Below are positions 22,856-32,951 of a DNA stretch of 64,000 nucleotides, in pieces (the first letter of the stretch is position 1; the number at the start of each line of letters is the position of its first letter). The stretch covers positions 123,249,503 to 123,313,502 of the forward strand of contig CM042692.1 in assembly GCA_023614405.1 (NCBI GenBank). The letters run 5' to 3'. Source of the DNA: Avena insularis (Eukaryota > Streptophyta > Magnoliopsida > Poales > Poaceae). The notes beneath the pieces were generated by a model. The model ran no database searches and had not been told where the DNA came from. It saw nothing but the letters and a program-made list of their open reading frames with translations. Both the position numbers and the translations under genes were made by a program.

Positions 22856-23700
22856 GCACGGGAGATCGGTGTAGTAGATGTGGCGAACTGTTGCAGCTCC
22901 ACCTGCTTCTCTCGCTTCTCTTTTCTCCTCGCGCACAGCAGCGGCGGCAGTGGCTTTATTTATTGCAGCGTTTCCTTTTCGTGTGGCGCGTTTCTCTTCC
23001 CTTCTTTCTTTCTTTCTCATTGTCGGGTTAGTTGGATCTTTTTCTGCGCGCTTTCTTGGGCAGTTTTTTGGTGCGCCGTCTGATCGGGAATTGTGGACGG
23101 TTGGATGAACAGCTGATGAAAATGACGTGACTTGCGGGAACAGTAGTAGCGTGACATCCTGGCGGTACTTGGAACAGTCGTCGTCTTCTTTGGTCTAAAC
23201 AACGGCTATAAAATCCGAGTGAACTGAGCGTGATTTATTTATTTTACAGCAGGTGAGCTTTGCTAGTGCACCTTTTCACGACCTACAGGGCCATTACGCA
23301 AGTTGGTAGCCGTCGTAATCCGAAACTGAGACTCGATCAGCAGGCGGGCTACTTGGCGCCAAATACTCACTCACCGGTGCGAATTGCTCTAGCTGCACCC
23401 GGTAAAAAAAATCACCATGAGATCCGCGTGAAAGGACTTTCGACCATCTCTAAGGGGGAACACACCGAGCGTGCTAGCTGCGCTAATCGAAGATGCTGAA
23501 TGCTTGCACTTTTAAGGAAAGTGGCAGGCAGCAGGCGGGCAGGTTTCACGACCGTGGGCCGGGTGTCAGTGGCATGGGGCACACGTGGTGGCTGGTGGCA
23601 GCCCCATGGGCCCACGTCTCCCAAAGTCAACCTTTCCTGGCTCGGCCCTACGGATCCCACTCTCTTCCTCTGACTATCTCGCAGTGTGCCTGATACGTAC
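22856..23700 (-). promoter_or_regulatory. Putative 5' leader and promoter of the RING-H2 gene
   Basis: Upstream of the ATG at 22855 the minus strand has a purine/GC-rich leader and an AT-rich AATAAATAAAG at about 22961-22971 that could act as a TATA element. A palindromic G-box core CACGTG lies at 23582-23587. Beyond ORF shadows nothing else is coding. Assignment is from position and motifs only. Confidence 0.3.
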
Positions 23701-24057
23701 GTACAGGGGAATCAAACGGTGGTTACGAGTCCCTCTCGCGTGACGAGACGCCGTCACGGAGAATGTGTCGTCGGCATCCTGAGACTGAGAGTGCAAAGCG
23801 CAAGCCATACAATTAAGCGGGCAGTGTGAGATAGTACGTGGGACGACTGAAAGAACGGGAGATACGACATCACTCTAAGAGGCTTACCAAGGTACTACAA
23901 CGCTTTCAGCTAAGAAAAAGGAAGTACTACACCCATTTTTCATGTTTCACCGATCTCTAGGGCCTATACGATTTAAAGGATTTTGGTAGAAAACATTAAT
24001 TTTTCATATAGGTAATTTCATACATGGAATTTATGCACGTTACGTCCAAGTAATGAT

Positions 24058-24175
24058 TTTTTTTTGATAAATGGTGTTTTATTATTTAGTTTTTTAAGCA
24101 TTACACCCGCTTCTGCATAATTAGGATGCGCAACACATAACTACAACATGTCAAGGCCAAACAAAGTAAAAAAGA
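24058..24175 (-). mobile_element. Possible LINE 3'-end fragment
   Basis: A run of ten T at the left (poly-A on the minus strand) followed by 'gataaatggtgttttatta' and 'gcttctgcataattaggatgc' resembles 3' ends of grass LINEs in reverse. No reading frame and no target duplication were identified. Confidence 0.35.
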
Positions 24176-24207
24176 TGAAATATATGTAATCATCAAGAAA
24201 CTGCATG

Positions 24208-24441
24208 CTCCCTCCATCCTAAAAGAAGTGACGCCCTTGTTTTGTTTGTTTTTATTTTAGCCAACAATTTGATATAATGCATGCATTACTTGTTAGAAAA
24301 ATTATATCTTTAAAAACTATATTAAAATATGTATTCAATGATATCACTTTTGTGACATATAATCCATGTTTTCTTAATCAAATGGATGGTCAAATATGGA
24401 CATTGAATAACGTGTGCGTCGTATCCCTTGGACAGAGGGAT
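24208..24441. mobile_element. Stowaway-like MITE
   Basis: The left end CTCCCTCCATCC pairs with the imperfect right end GGACAGAGGGAT. AT-rich, non-coding, about 234 bp. The terminal repeats are degraded and the TA duplication is unclear. Confidence 0.45.
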
Positions 24442-24851
24442 CACAACATCTAATGTGATGGGGGACCAAAACGTAGATCAATTTATCATCGATGAAAACA
24501 TTGCTCACCGTGTCCTCCAATCGTGAACACACCTCGGTAAACAGCCGTGGCCGAGTCTTTGCATGCTCTAGAGATGACCATAAACGGATATCCGAGCAAT
24601 CGATATATGGAACTTATATTTATTTTTTAGCATTGGTAGGTTCCAAAGGACAACAGGCTTTCATTCATTCTCGGCGATGGAGATAAATTGTATGTAAGGA
24701 CAAAAAGGAAAACGGAAATTACACATGTCCTTACATTATGTATGGCACGATTAGGAAAGTGTTGGGAACATTTCCTCTGTATGTTTACTTTACGCGTGAC
24801 CCGGTTAGGTAATATGGTACTTTAGGTGAGATCTGTTAGGTAATTAATTTA

Positions 24852-25031
24852 CTCCTTCCGATTCAAATTAATTGACCGGATTTATTTAAATTTAGATGTA
24901 TCTAGATATATTTGAATACTTCCTCTGATCCGTATCTAGATAAATCTAAACCAAATAATATGGATCGAAGCGAGTACCAGATACATCCGAATCTAAATAA
25001 ATCTAAATCAATTAATTCGCATCTAAGGGAG
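24852..25031. mobile_element. Stowaway MITE, 180 bp
   Basis: Ends CTCCTTCCGATTC... and ...GCATCTAAGGGAG form a terminal inverted repeat flanked by TA on both sides (24850-24851 and 25032-25033). The interior repeats 'tctagata' and 'aaatctaaa' in both directions, so it could fold as a long hairpin. Confidence 0.7.
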
Positions 25032-25088
25032 TAGTTTTGATGACGGCTAGTAAATTTGGTCTTAATACTATACTTAACATGGCGTGTG

Positions 25089-25905
25089 TTGTAAATTTGG
25101 TCTTAATCTGATCGTCCCTCTCCCTACATATCTGACGTGGGTTTGAAGGAGCTTGTGATCACTGCATGTTGGTATATCTGGTGGCAACGGAGACAGTTTG
25201 TCCATCATGAACCAGTCTCATCACCGACGAAATCTGCTATTGCAATCCAGACAATCACCACAAACTACTTTAGAGCTCATAAGAAGAATGCCTGCTCCAG
25301 GGTTGATGGTTGGGAGAAACCCAAGGAAGGATACTGCAAATTAAATGTGGATGCATCCTTCACTGCTGATTCTTCTAAAGGTGCTACAGGTGCCGTCATT
25401 CGTGATGATCATGGTAACTTTATCGCCGGTAGCAACTGTGGCATTCCATCAACTTCTAACGCGTCGTCTGCGGATGCCCAGGCCCTTCGTGACGGTCTTC
25501 TTCTGGCTGGGAAGGTTGGATGTACGAGGATCATTGTTAACAGTGACTGCATGGATGCGATTTCGACAATGCTTGATGGTGGAAACTCTCTTGGGGAGGC
25601 GGCGACGATTTATGAGGAGTGCACCTTCCTGGCCAGAGCTTTCGCCCATGTTTTTTTTGCTCACTGTGATAGGGATAGTAATAGAGTAGTTCATACGCTT
25701 GCTTGTAAGGCGGAGGGACCCCATACCACCTGGTTGGAGGATCCGCCAAACTTTATTCGTGAGCTCCTCACAAATGATTTAACTATGTACTGATCCCAAA
25801 GCAGCAGGTTTTTTGACGCACTATTTTCCTCACCAGGGTAACTAAGGGGACTGGGAGGCTTTTAATGAGGCGGCCTGCTGTCTTAATATATAATGCTTTA
25901 AAAAA
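25089..25905 (+). mobile_element. 5'-truncated LINE (non-LTR retrotransposon)
   Basis: A 13-bp target duplication flanks it: AACATGGCGTGTG at 25076-25088 and AACATAGCGTGTG at 25906-25918, one mismatch. The right end is an A-rich tail (ATGCTTTAAAAAAAA). The body keeps only the 3' part of ORF2, the RNase H domain. Variable-length duplications, a 3' tail and 5' truncation are hallmarks of target-primed reverse transcription. Confidence 0.85.
25137..25793 (+). CDS. LINE-encoded RNase H domain (C-terminal ORF2 fragment)
   Basis: 218 codons without a stop. RNase H (RVT_3-type) blocks are in order: KLNVDASFTADSSKGATGAV with the first catalytic Asp, ADAQALRDGLLLA where the usual catalytic Glu appears to be Asp, IIVNSDCMDAI with another acidic residue, and HCDRDSNRVVHTLA with the last Asp. 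In an intact LINE this domain removes RNA from the RNA-DNA hybrid. The preceding endonuclease and reverse transcriptase are missing, so it cannot move by itself. The first codon is not a genuine gene start; the frame simply enters at the truncation. Confidence 0.85.
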   Translation: MGLKELVITACWYIWWQRRQFVHHEPVSSPTKSAIAIQTITTNYFRAHKKNACSRVDGWEKPKEGYCKLNVDASFTADSSKGATGAVIRDDHGNFIAGSNCGIPSTSNASSADAQALRDGLLLAGKVGCTRIIVNSDCMDAISTMLDGGNSLGEAATIYEECTFLARAFAHVFFAHCDRDSNRVVHTLACKAEGPHTTWLEDPPNFIRELLTNDLTMY

Positions 25906-25944
25906 AACATAGCGTGTGACGTTGGAGTTTGTAGAAGAGTGATA

Positions 25945-26090
25945 CTACCTCCGTTCCAAGAAATAAGTTTTACATGCTTTTTTTACTAAGATTTTCTCTA
26001 AATTTATAAAAATATTGGTATAAAATTAGTATTATTGGAAAGTGTGTTCCAATATGAATCGAACGACACTAATTTTCTCAATCTATCAAT
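25945..26090. mobile_element. Stowaway-like MITE, left end, partial
   Basis: Begins TA|CTACCTCCGTTCC at 25943-25957, a Stowaway terminus. AT-rich interior; no matching right end before the next MITE at 26095, so the element is truncated or its border is unclear. Confidence 0.45.
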
Positions 26091-26094
26091 AGTA

Positions 26095-26164
26095 CTACCT
26101 ACGTTCCATAATATAAAAAGCTGTTTTAGCTCGTTAAGAAGGCTTATATTGTAGAATGGAGGAA
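26095..26164. mobile_element. Short Stowaway MITE, 70 bp
   Basis: CTACCTACGTTCCATAATAT on the left and its inverted relative ...TTATATTGTAGAATGGAGGAA on the right, flanked by TA (26093-26094 and 26165-26166). Non-coding. Confidence 0.65.
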
Positions 26165-26247
26165 TATTAATTACCCTTCGACTTGTCAAATATTACTGCC
26201 CTGCCACCGCAAGTCAAAGTAACGCTTCGTTCTCTCTCCCTCAAAAC

Positions 26248-27291
26248 GAGGAAATTGCAGACAACACCACTCGTTGGTGCCATTTTTACACAAAACACAA
26301 TTTAAGAAACTTTTTGCACGGAACACCAAGTTTTGCTGTAAACTTTTGTATAAAATTACATCATTAACAGGATAAATAAGAAATTAAGCTCGTGGGGCCC
26401 ATTGGTAGTGTCTCCGTAGCCACGCCGTAGGACTGCCGGACACGAAGAAGAAGACGATGGCACCGGTCCTCAAGGGAAAATATTTTTATCGAGAATGATG
26501 ATGGTAACTACGTATGTGTTCTTCCATATATCACTGGCTAGTTTTCATATAATCTCTCCATCCTTAAATAAGTGTACTTATAGGATTGTCTTGAGTCAAA
26601 GATTTTAAATTTTGACCAACTTTATTGTATGTAGTAGCAACATATATAACATCAAATTGATATACTATGAAACTTCACTTGAAAATCGATCTACTAATAC
26701 TATTTTGGTATCATAAAATGTGGCTACATTTTTCAAAATAATTGGGCAAACTTTAAAAAATTTGACTCAAGACAAAGCAAGAAGTACACTTATTTGCAGA
26801 CAGTGGAGTAGATGATAATATTTTACCAACATGGAAACTATATATTACTGTATCAAGCATGTGATCACCACCTGATTTTTCTTTGATGATTGATCGATCC
26901 TGTATTTATTAATTGTATACTTTTGTCTCTATTTTCATTGAAACATGAAATAAAAAGAGAACTGATCTCGCAGAAATTTGCAGCCAACTCTTTGTTTTCT
27001 GATCCCTGCGACGGCTCCTACGACAACGCAAGACCACGGGAGGAATTGACCTCAAACGCTGAGAAGCGTCGCTGCCATCGTCTTCTTCGTGTCGGGCAGT
27101 CCTGTAACGAGACCAGCAGCCATGTCAGAGGCACTGCCAATGGGCCCCACGAGCTTAAATCCATATTTAAGCTGTTAATGACGACATTAGTGTTTTGTGT
27201 AAAAGTTTACGTGTGTTTTGAGCAAAAAGTTTTTTAAATTGTGTTTTGTGCAAAAACTGCGCCAACGAGTGGTGTTGTGTGCAATTTTCTC
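26248..27291. mobile_element. Non-autonomous Mutator-like element (MULE), 1,044 bp
   Basis: A perfect 9-bp duplication CCTCAAAAC occurs at 26239-26247 and 27292-27300, the size typical of Mutator elements. The ends are long imperfect inverted repeats of about 210-220 bp (26248-26470 and 27070-27291). Shared segments include 'accactcgttggtgc', 'acacaaaacacaattt' and 'gaagaagacgatgg' in opposite orientation. There is no transposase. A Stowaway MITE has inserted inside (26554-26808). Movement would need a MULE transposase from elsewhere. Confidence 0.87.
26554..26808. mobile_element. Stowaway MITE nested in the MULE
   Basis: Left end CTCTCCATCCTTAAATAAGT and right end ACTTATTTGCAGACAGTGGAG are inverted relatives, with TA following at 26809-26810. 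The interior also pairs ('ttgactcaagac' against 'gtcttgagtcaa'). About 255 bp, non-coding. Confidence 0.75.
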
Positions 27292-27300
27292 CCTCAAAAC

Positions 27301-28042
27301 AAACCTTATCCCCTCGAACGCCGCCGCCCATTCGACGATTCGACCGGGCCAAGCGCCACCGGCCGACACGCCGTCGAGCATGAGGCTCCATGGCCAGGGA
27401 GAGCGAGTGCCTCCTCGACCTTTCTTGGCCGCCGCAACCTACCCCGCCTCCGATGATAGGGCCCAAGTTCCCGCGTCCAAGGCGCCCGGATGCCGACGGC
27501 GGACACCGCTTCCACGCTCGTAGTCGACCTGCAGCTCGACCTTATCGTGGCTCTGATTTCTGGTGAGCACAAGCAAGGTGAGGTACAGATCTCCATCTAG
27601 AGTAATGCCCTTTTTTCTCTATTTTAACGCCCCTGATCCGTGAGATTTTGGCTATTTTTCTTTCAATTTTTGGCTACTCAATCTTACCCGCTTCGATTAC
27701 TTCAGCCGTCGTGGGTCCAAGCATGGCCTGAGTCCGGTCGCCCAGGGGCAGCACAGTCGCATTCTTTGGCTCTTCAATCTTACCCGCTCCGGTTACTCCC
27801 TCTGTCCTGGATCCAAGGGTGGCCTGGCTCCGGTCGCCCAGGGGCAGCACGGTGGCAGACTACTCCACAGCATTCGCATCTAGACAATGCACCGCTGCCT
27901 TTTACTTTATTCTACCGCTAGAAGATGACGAGGTTGAGCCCCATCCCCATGGTCATGGTAGATGAGATGATAGATGCAGATTGATATGCGTTCATGATTT
28001 TCGTACTCCATCTATTTTGTTTGCTCTAGACACAACCATAGT
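27301..28042. other. GC-rich gene-like leader and spacer
   Basis: 27301-27560 is GC-rich with several short overlapping frames on both strands and a donor-like TCTGGTGAGC (27558-27567). An ATG at 27390 gives 45 codons (MARESECLLDLSWPPQPTPP...) of unknown nature. It may be the 5' exon of a gene lost to the insertions on the right, but no continuing exon was found. Confidence 0.3.
27672..27868 (+). repeat. Tandem duplication, ~106-bp unit, two copies
   Basis: Unit 1 starts GGCTACTCAATCTTACCCGC (27672) and unit 2 GGCTCTTCAATCTTACCCGC (27778). Both contain 'ggtcgcccaggggcagcac'. The second copy is incomplete. Confidence 0.8.
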
Positions 28043-28085
28043 AGAGCAGCTGAATTAGACTGTTGAAAACTGAACTTTCGAACAT
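28043..28085 (+). repeat. 43-bp direct repeat, left copy
   Basis: Identical to 32909-32951 except one base (tttCg / tttTg). It occupies the place of the missing 3' LTR, separated from the polypurine tract by four bases. Confidence 0.9.
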
Positions 28086-28094
28086 TTCACCCCC

Positions 28095-28691
28095 CTAATT
28101 ATGTAGCTCTGAGTTCACCTCCTTCATCCCGAGCATCTGCCTCATCTCAATGAATTTGACACGCCCGAGAGACTTGGTGAGGACATCAGCTTTCTGATCA
28201 TTGGTTCCAACATGCTCGATGTCGACCTTCCCATCCTCGATACACTCTCTGATGAAGTGGTACCGAACATCGATGTGCTTGCTCCTATCATGATGAACAG
28301 GATTGTAGCACAGTGCAATCGCCGACTTATTGTCCACCAGAAGTTTGAATTTCTTCGGTTCAATGCCCAACATCTCAGCGAGCAGCCGGCTCAGCCAGAT
28401 GCCCTGACACGCTGCGGCCGCCGCCGCAATATACTCTGCCTCGCACGAAGACATGGCAACAATCTTCTGCTTCTGCGAGGCCCAGGTGATGATACTACCA
28501 CCGAGGAAGAACAGGGTCCCCGTGGTGCTTCTCCGATCGTCAGTGTCTCCAGCATGATCACTGTCGCTGAAGCCGACGAGTATTGGATCTGCAGCAGCTT
28601 GGCGATAACAGCAGCCCAGTCCAATTGTCCCTTTTACGTACCTGAGGATCTGTTTCACAGCACTCCAATGCGATGCTCGCGGTGACTCCAT
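28095..28691 (-). CDS. Copia RT end and RNase H domain
   Basis: Last part of pol, separated from the RT by the frameshift near 28899 and by a TGA at 28697-28695 where the related codon is normally CGA (Arg), a CpG transition. RNase H acidic residues are visible in FSDSDHAGDTDDRRSTTG, SSCEAEYIAAA and LLVDNKSAIAL. It ends MKEVNSELHN, followed directly by the polypurine tract. Confidence 0.88.
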   Translation of the reverse strand: MESPRASHWSAVKQILRYVKGTIGLGCCYRQAAADPILVGFSDSDHAGDTDDRRSTTGTLFFLGGSIITWASQKQKIVAMSSCEAEYIAAAAAACQGIWLSRLLAEMLGIEPKKFKLLVDNKSAIALCYNPVHHDRSKHIDVRYHFIRECIEDGKVDIEHVGTNDQKADVLTKSLGRVKFIEMRQMLGMKEVNSELHN

Positions 28692-28851
28692 GAATCAACT
28701 CGCAATCCCCATGGCATGAGCTATATCTGGTCTTGTGTTCACCAAATAGCGTAGGCTCCCGATGACACTCCTGTAGAGCGTTGCATCCACGACATTACCA
28801 ACATCTTGCTTGCTCAGCTTCAGCCTGCACTCCATCGGAGTTTGATAGGGA

Positions 28852-30477
28852 TTACATCCTCCCATCCCAGCATGTTCCAGAATTTTCTTGGCGTAGCTTC
28901 TGACAGAGAGTGATCACACTATTGTGTTGTTTCACTTCAATCCCCAGATAATAGCTAAGGAGGCCAAGATCACTCATCTGGAACAGTTTGCACATCTGAA
29001 TTTTGAACTTGCTGATATCTTCAGTGTTACTGCCAGTAATGACCAGATCGTCAACATACACACCTACCAGAAGAAAGTTCTCTGAATTTCCTCTTCTGTA
29101 GAGTGCAGGTTCAAGAGGGCATTGTTCAAAACCAATTGATCTCATGGTTTCATCCAATTTTGCATTCCATGCCCGAGGTGCCTGTCGGAGCCCGTACAGT
29201 GCCTTTCTCAGTTTCAGAACCTTGCTGGAATTCTTTCCATCGACGAAGCCTGCAGGTTGCTGCACGTACACCTCCTCCGCAAGATCCCCATTGAGAAATG
29301 CTGACTTCACATCCATATGATGCACTTCCCATCCACTGTGTGCAGCTAGAGCCAGCAGCAGCCTCACAGTTTCCATGCGTGCCACAGGAGCAAACACTTC
29401 TTCAAAGTCGACTCCCTGCTGCTGCGCATAGCCCTTTGCAACGAGCCTTGCCTTGTGTTTGACAACATTGCCAGCTGCATCGTGTTTAACCTTGAACACC
29501 CACTTGAGTCCGATTGCGCGATGGCCAGGTGGAAGACTGGAAAATTCCCAGGTCTTGTTCTCCATTATTGAGTCCATCTCAACCTCCATCGCCTTCCTCC
29601 ACTCTTCGGTGTTCAGTGCTTCTTCCACACTTGCCAGTTCTTCGGCAGCCAACAAACACAAACCACTGTAATCAAACGAATCATCAGTGTAGCGTGAGTT
29701 TCGGACAAAGATTCCACGCTGAGCTCGTGTCTGCATTGGGTGACATGGTGCCTGAGAGCCTCTTTCTGCAGTGGGCTCTGTCGCGGCATCACTTCCCTCT
29801 GCCGTGTCTGCCGCGGCAGGGATTTTGGCCCTTTCTTCTGCCGCGGCAGAGCTTTCGCTCCTTTCTTCTGCCGCGGCAGGGCTTCTGCTGCTTGATGCTG
29901 CCGTGGCTGACCTGTCTGGTTCTTCTGCTGCCACGGTCACTGGTGTCTCGTAGGTGACGATGAACTCCCCACGATGCTCTTGCTGCTGTCCTTCACCGTC
30001 CCAGTTCCACCGACGATTCTCTTCAAAGAGAACATCGCATGTGACACGTACCCGACGTGTCCTGGGATCGTAGACACGATAAGCTTTCGAGCCTTCTTCA
30101 TATCCAATGAAAATCATTGGCTTCGACCTGTCATCCATCTTCTTGACTCCAGGACCCACGCTCTTCACGTGTGCTACACACCCGAACGTACTGAAGTATG
30201 ATACGTTCGGCTTGCTCTTGTTCCAGGCCTCGTACGGTGTGAGTCCGTCCAGGCTGCGGGTGGGAGAGCGGTTCAGAATGTGCACTGCTGTCTTCACTGC
30301 TTCTCCCCAGAACTCATCTGGCACGCCCATGCCTTTGAGCAAACTTCGTGCCATCTCGACCACTGTTCTGTTCCTCCTTTCTACCACGCCATTCTGCTGT
30401 GGAGAATATGGCACGGTGGTGAAACGCTTGATCCCAAGTTCCTTGCAGAAGCTACTGAAATCACTGGACAAACTCAC
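28852..30477 (-). CDS. Copia integrase C-terminal half and reverse transcriptase
   Basis: Continues the polyprotein after the frameshift near 30465. It begins with the integrase block [15 protein letters not shown], which carries the catalytic Glu, followed by linker and the RT start ([43 protein letters not shown]). The RT active-site motif YVDD is intact in [12 protein letters not shown]. It ends early at about 28899 through a second frameshift, just after the conserved [10 protein letters not shown]. Its GTG first codon is not a true start. Confidence 0.9.
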   Translation of the reverse strand: MSLSSDFSSFCKELGIKRFTTVPYSPQQNGVVERRNRTVVEMARSLLKGMGVPDEFWGEAVKTAVHILNRSPTRSLDGLTPYEAWNKSKPNVSYFSTFGCVAHVKSVGPGVKKMDDRSKPMIFIGYEEGSKAYRVYDPRTRRVRVTCDVLFEENRRWNWDGEGQQQEHRGEFIVTYETPVTVAAEEPDRSATAASSSRSPAAAEERSESSAAAEERAKIPAAADTAEGSDAATEPTAERGSQAPCHPMQTRAQRGIFVRNSRYTDDSFDYSGLCLLAAEELASVEEALNTEEWRKAMEVEMDSIMENKTWEFSSLPPGHRAIGLKWVFKVKHDAAGNVVKHKARLVAKGYAQQQGVDFEEVFAPVARMETVRLLLALAAHSGWEVHHMDVKSAFLNGDLAEEVYVQQPAGFVDGKNSSKVLKLRKALYGLRQAPRAWNAKLDETMRSIGFEQCPLEPALYRRGNSENFLLVGVYVDDLVITGSNTEDISKFKIQMCKLFQMSDLGLLSYYLGIEVKQHNSVITLCQKLRQENSGTCWDGRM

Positions 30478-32491
30478 CCCCGCGATCGGTGCGCAGGGAT
30501 TTTATCTTCAGGTTGATCTCATTCTCTGCAAGTGCTCGGACCTTCTTGAAGAACCCGAGCGCCTCATCCTTGGTCCTGAGCAGCTCGAGCCACATATACC
30601 TGCTGTTGTCATCTACCAACAGCAAGAAGTATCGGTTCCCTCCTCCTGAACAAGGTGAAATTGGCCCACACAAATCTCCATGAACGAGCTCTAGCCTCTC
30701 CATTGCACGGAACTTGGTGGCATGAGGGAAGGGAGCCCTTGGCTGTTTTCCTAGGGAGCATCCTTCACAGAACTTCTCAGGTCTGTCAATCACTGGCAGA
30801 CCATGCACCATCTCCTTAGCTCCAAGTGTGTGCAGCGCACGAAAGTGCAGATGCCCATAACGAGCGTGCCACTTCCATTCCTCATCACCACCTTGAGCTA
30901 GCAGGCAGACAGGTTCAGCTAGGTTCAGGGTCACTGCATACAGGCGGTTCCGCATACGCTTGATGCGTGCCAGCAACTGACGACGACGATCAAACAGGAG
31001 CATGAACTCGTCCTCTATCACCGTCTTGACCCCCACTTCTGCGAGCTGTCCAAGACTGATTATACTGCTCTTCAGCCGAGGTATAAAATACACCTCTGTC
31101 AGCACACGATGTTCTCCGTTCCTGCACATGAACAGAACAGATCCACGGCCCTGTATCTCAACCATAGAACCATCCCCAAACTTCACCGTACCTTTGATCT
31201 TCTCGTCGAGCAAGGTGAACACCGAGCGTGATCCCGTCATGTGATTGCTTGCTCCGGTATCCAGGAACCAGCGGTCGTCAGTGGACACCACCGGCACCAC
31301 GCGCTCCTCGTTCAGGAACACATGCTGCACCTCCTCAACTGCGGCGCCCGGGATGGACTCCTGCACTGCGACGTGCGCGCTCTGGGCGCGCTCAGTCATT
31401 GCCTTGTCCACGCCGTTCACGCACGGAGCGCGCTCTGGCGTGACATCAGTTGTTACTGCCAGCATCAGTGCAACAGAGGTGTCCTCCTGGGCTTCAGCGA
31501 GATTTGCCTCCTCCTGCTTGCCCTGACCCTCACGATCGCGCTTTGCCTTGCGGCACTCACGCGCCCAATGGCCTTCAATGCCACAATAGTTGCACTTGTC
31601 GTTGCGGCGGGTAGGCTTGCCTCCGCCGTCACCCTTGCCTCCGCTTCCATCACCGGACGGCTTCCCTTGGAACTTCTTTCCTTTGTCTTGCTGCTTGCCA
31701 CTGCTCCCAGAGGATCCTTCTCCTGTGTGACGGCCTCCCTTCCGAGCGCGCCATTCCTCCTCCGTGAGGAGTAGTCGACCGCTCGTGTCCTGTTCTGGTA
31801 CACCGCGCCCTTCAGACGCAGCAAGCCGCCCGCTCAACTCCTCAATCGACATGTGCCTGAGGTCGAGTAGCTTCTTGATGGAGCACGCCATCTGCCCGTA
31901 CCGTGACGGTACGACGCGGAGGAGCTTCTGGACAGCATCGAGGTCCGTCGTGCTATCTCCCAGTGACTGCAGCTCGGTGACGAGGGCGGAGAGCCGGAGA
32001 GCGAAGTCCTCGACAACCTCCCCGGACTTGAACGCCAGATTCTCGAACTCTTTCCGCAGCTTCTGGCGGAGCGCCTCACGCACACGGTCGACGCCGACGC
32101 ACATCGTCTTGATCGCGTCCCAGGCAGCCTTCGCGTTGTCCTTGGCCGCGAGAACCGGCACCATCTCAATTGGTATGGAGCGGAGTATTGCACTCAACGC
32201 CTGTCGTTCCAGCCAACCTGGCGCCGTGTCCGTGTCGACGGCCTCCCAGAGCCCCGCGCCCTGGAGCTGCACGCGCATCAGGATCGCCCACTCCGTGTAA
32301 TTTGTCTTCGTGAGCGGAGGGTATGACGTGGCTCCGCCGCCGCCGCCGCCGCTCTCCGTCACGATCTCTCGAACCACCACCTCGCCGCCGCTCCTCCGAG
32401 TCCTGCTCCTGCCACGACTCTGTGATCGCCTGCGCTGGGGAGTCACGGACCTCGAGGGCGTAGCTGCCGCCGCCGGTGGAGTTCCTACCAT
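30461..32491 (-). CDS. Copia gag, protease and integrase N-terminal half
   Basis: ATG at 32491 (MVGTPPAAA) is the likely start, because upstream codons read through the PBS. In order: Arg/Ser-rich N-terminus; gag; a CCHC zinc knuckle [14 protein letters not shown]; aspartic protease motif [16 protein letters not shown]-pre-integrase block with HARYGHLHF and [12 protein letters not shown]; integrase core with catalytic Asp in [10 protein letters not shown] and the second Asp in LRTDRGGEF. The frame then hits a stop because of a 1-base shift at about 30464-30466; the third catalytic residue lies in the next ORF. The polyprotein packages RNA, cuts itself and inserts cDNA. As it stands the integrase is split. 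Confidence 0.9.
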   Translation of the reverse strand: MVGTPPAAAATPSRSVTPQRRRSQSRGRSRTRRSGGEVVVREIVTESGGGGGGATSYPPLTKTNYTEWAILMRVQLQGAGLWEAVDTDTAPGWLERQALSAILRSIPIEMVPVLAAKDNAKAAWDAIKTMCVGVDRVREALRQKLRKEFENLAFKSGEVVEDFALRLSALVTELQSLGDSTTDLDAVQKLLRVVPSRYGQMACSIKKLLDLRHMSIEELSGRLAASEGRGVPEQDTSGRLLLTEEEWRARKGGRHTGEGSSGSSGKQQDKGKKFQGKPSGDGSGGKGDGGGKPTRRNDKCNYCGIEGHWARECRKAKRDREGQGKQEEANLAEAQEDTSVALMLAVTTDVTPERAPCVNGVDKAMTERAQSAHVAVQESIPGAAVEEVQHVFLNEERVVPVVSTDDRWFLDTGASNHMTGSRSVFTLLDEKIKGTVKFGDGSMVEIQGRGSVLFMCRNGEHRVLTEVYFIPRLKSSIISLGQLAEVGVKTVIEDEFMLLFDRRRQLLARIKRMRNRLYAVTLNLAEPVCLLAQGGDEEWKWHARYGHLHFRALHTLGAKEMVHGLPVIDRPEKFCEGCSLGKQPRAPFPHATKFRAMERLELVHGDLCGPISPCSGGGNRYFLLLVDDNSRYMWLELLRTKDEALGFFKKVRALAENEINLKIKSLRTDRGGEFVQ

Positions 32492-32529
32492 GATCACCAG
32501 AAGCCCAGATGTGTGGCTCTGATACCAAA

Positions 32530-32902
32530 TGTTGTTACCAACCCTAAAAGATTCAGAGATCGGCAATAAAAGTGGATGAACTGAGAGTATTGAAGACAAT
32601 ATACACGAGAGGATTTTTGGTGCTGCGTACATCCTACAGCTTTTCTCTTTCCTTTTTATTTATACCTCTGTTACAAAGACTAACAGCAGATCCTAAAAAC
32701 AGGGCATGACCGAGTACTGGGCAGTGCCATCCCAAAGCCCCTCGATCGTGTCCTACAAAGCCGCCTCGATCCATCGATGCCGTGCCATCCCACGACTAGA
32801 CCGAGTCGCCTGCCTAAGTTACAGAAAACTTAAAACTAGACCCTGTCACAAAACAGACTCGTGACAGGAGGATTATTTCCTTAACTGAAACTATTCCTAA
32901 CA
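32530..32902 (-). repeat. 5' LTR of the Copia element, 373 bp
   Basis: On the minus strand it runs TGTTAGGAATAG ... GGTTGGTAACAACA, followed by one base and then the PBS. It contains a possible TATA run (TATAAATAAAAAG, about 32652-32664) upstream of the leader. No second copy is present in the window. Confidence 0.8.
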
Positions 32903-32908
32903 CGATGC

Positions 32909-32951
32909 AGAGCAGCTGAATTAGACTGTTGAAAACTGAACTTTTGAACAT
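32909..32951 (+). repeat. 43-bp direct repeat, right copy
   Basis: Partner of 28043-28085. It lies six bases outside the 5' LTR terminus. Confidence 0.9.

Larger units (their letters stand above)
28086..32902 (-). mobile_element. Copia retrotransposon lacking its 3' LTR
   Basis: Read on the minus strand: 5' LTR (32902-32530), PBS TGGTATCAGAGCC (32528-32516), gag-pol, stop codon, and a purine run ATTAGGGGGG (about 28097-28088). The 3' LTR expected there is absent. Instead a 43-bp host sequence follows (28085-28043) that also sits just beyond the 5' LTR (32951-32909), with one mismatch. The order gag, protease, integrase, reverse transcriptase, RNase H is the Copia order. It carries at least two frameshifts and one nonsense codon, so it is inactive. 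Confidence 0.88.

Noticed and set aside
28212..32522. Many plus-strand frames of 60-180 codons
   Set aside because: Shadows opposite the Copia gag-pol, which has clear domain motifs on the minus strand.
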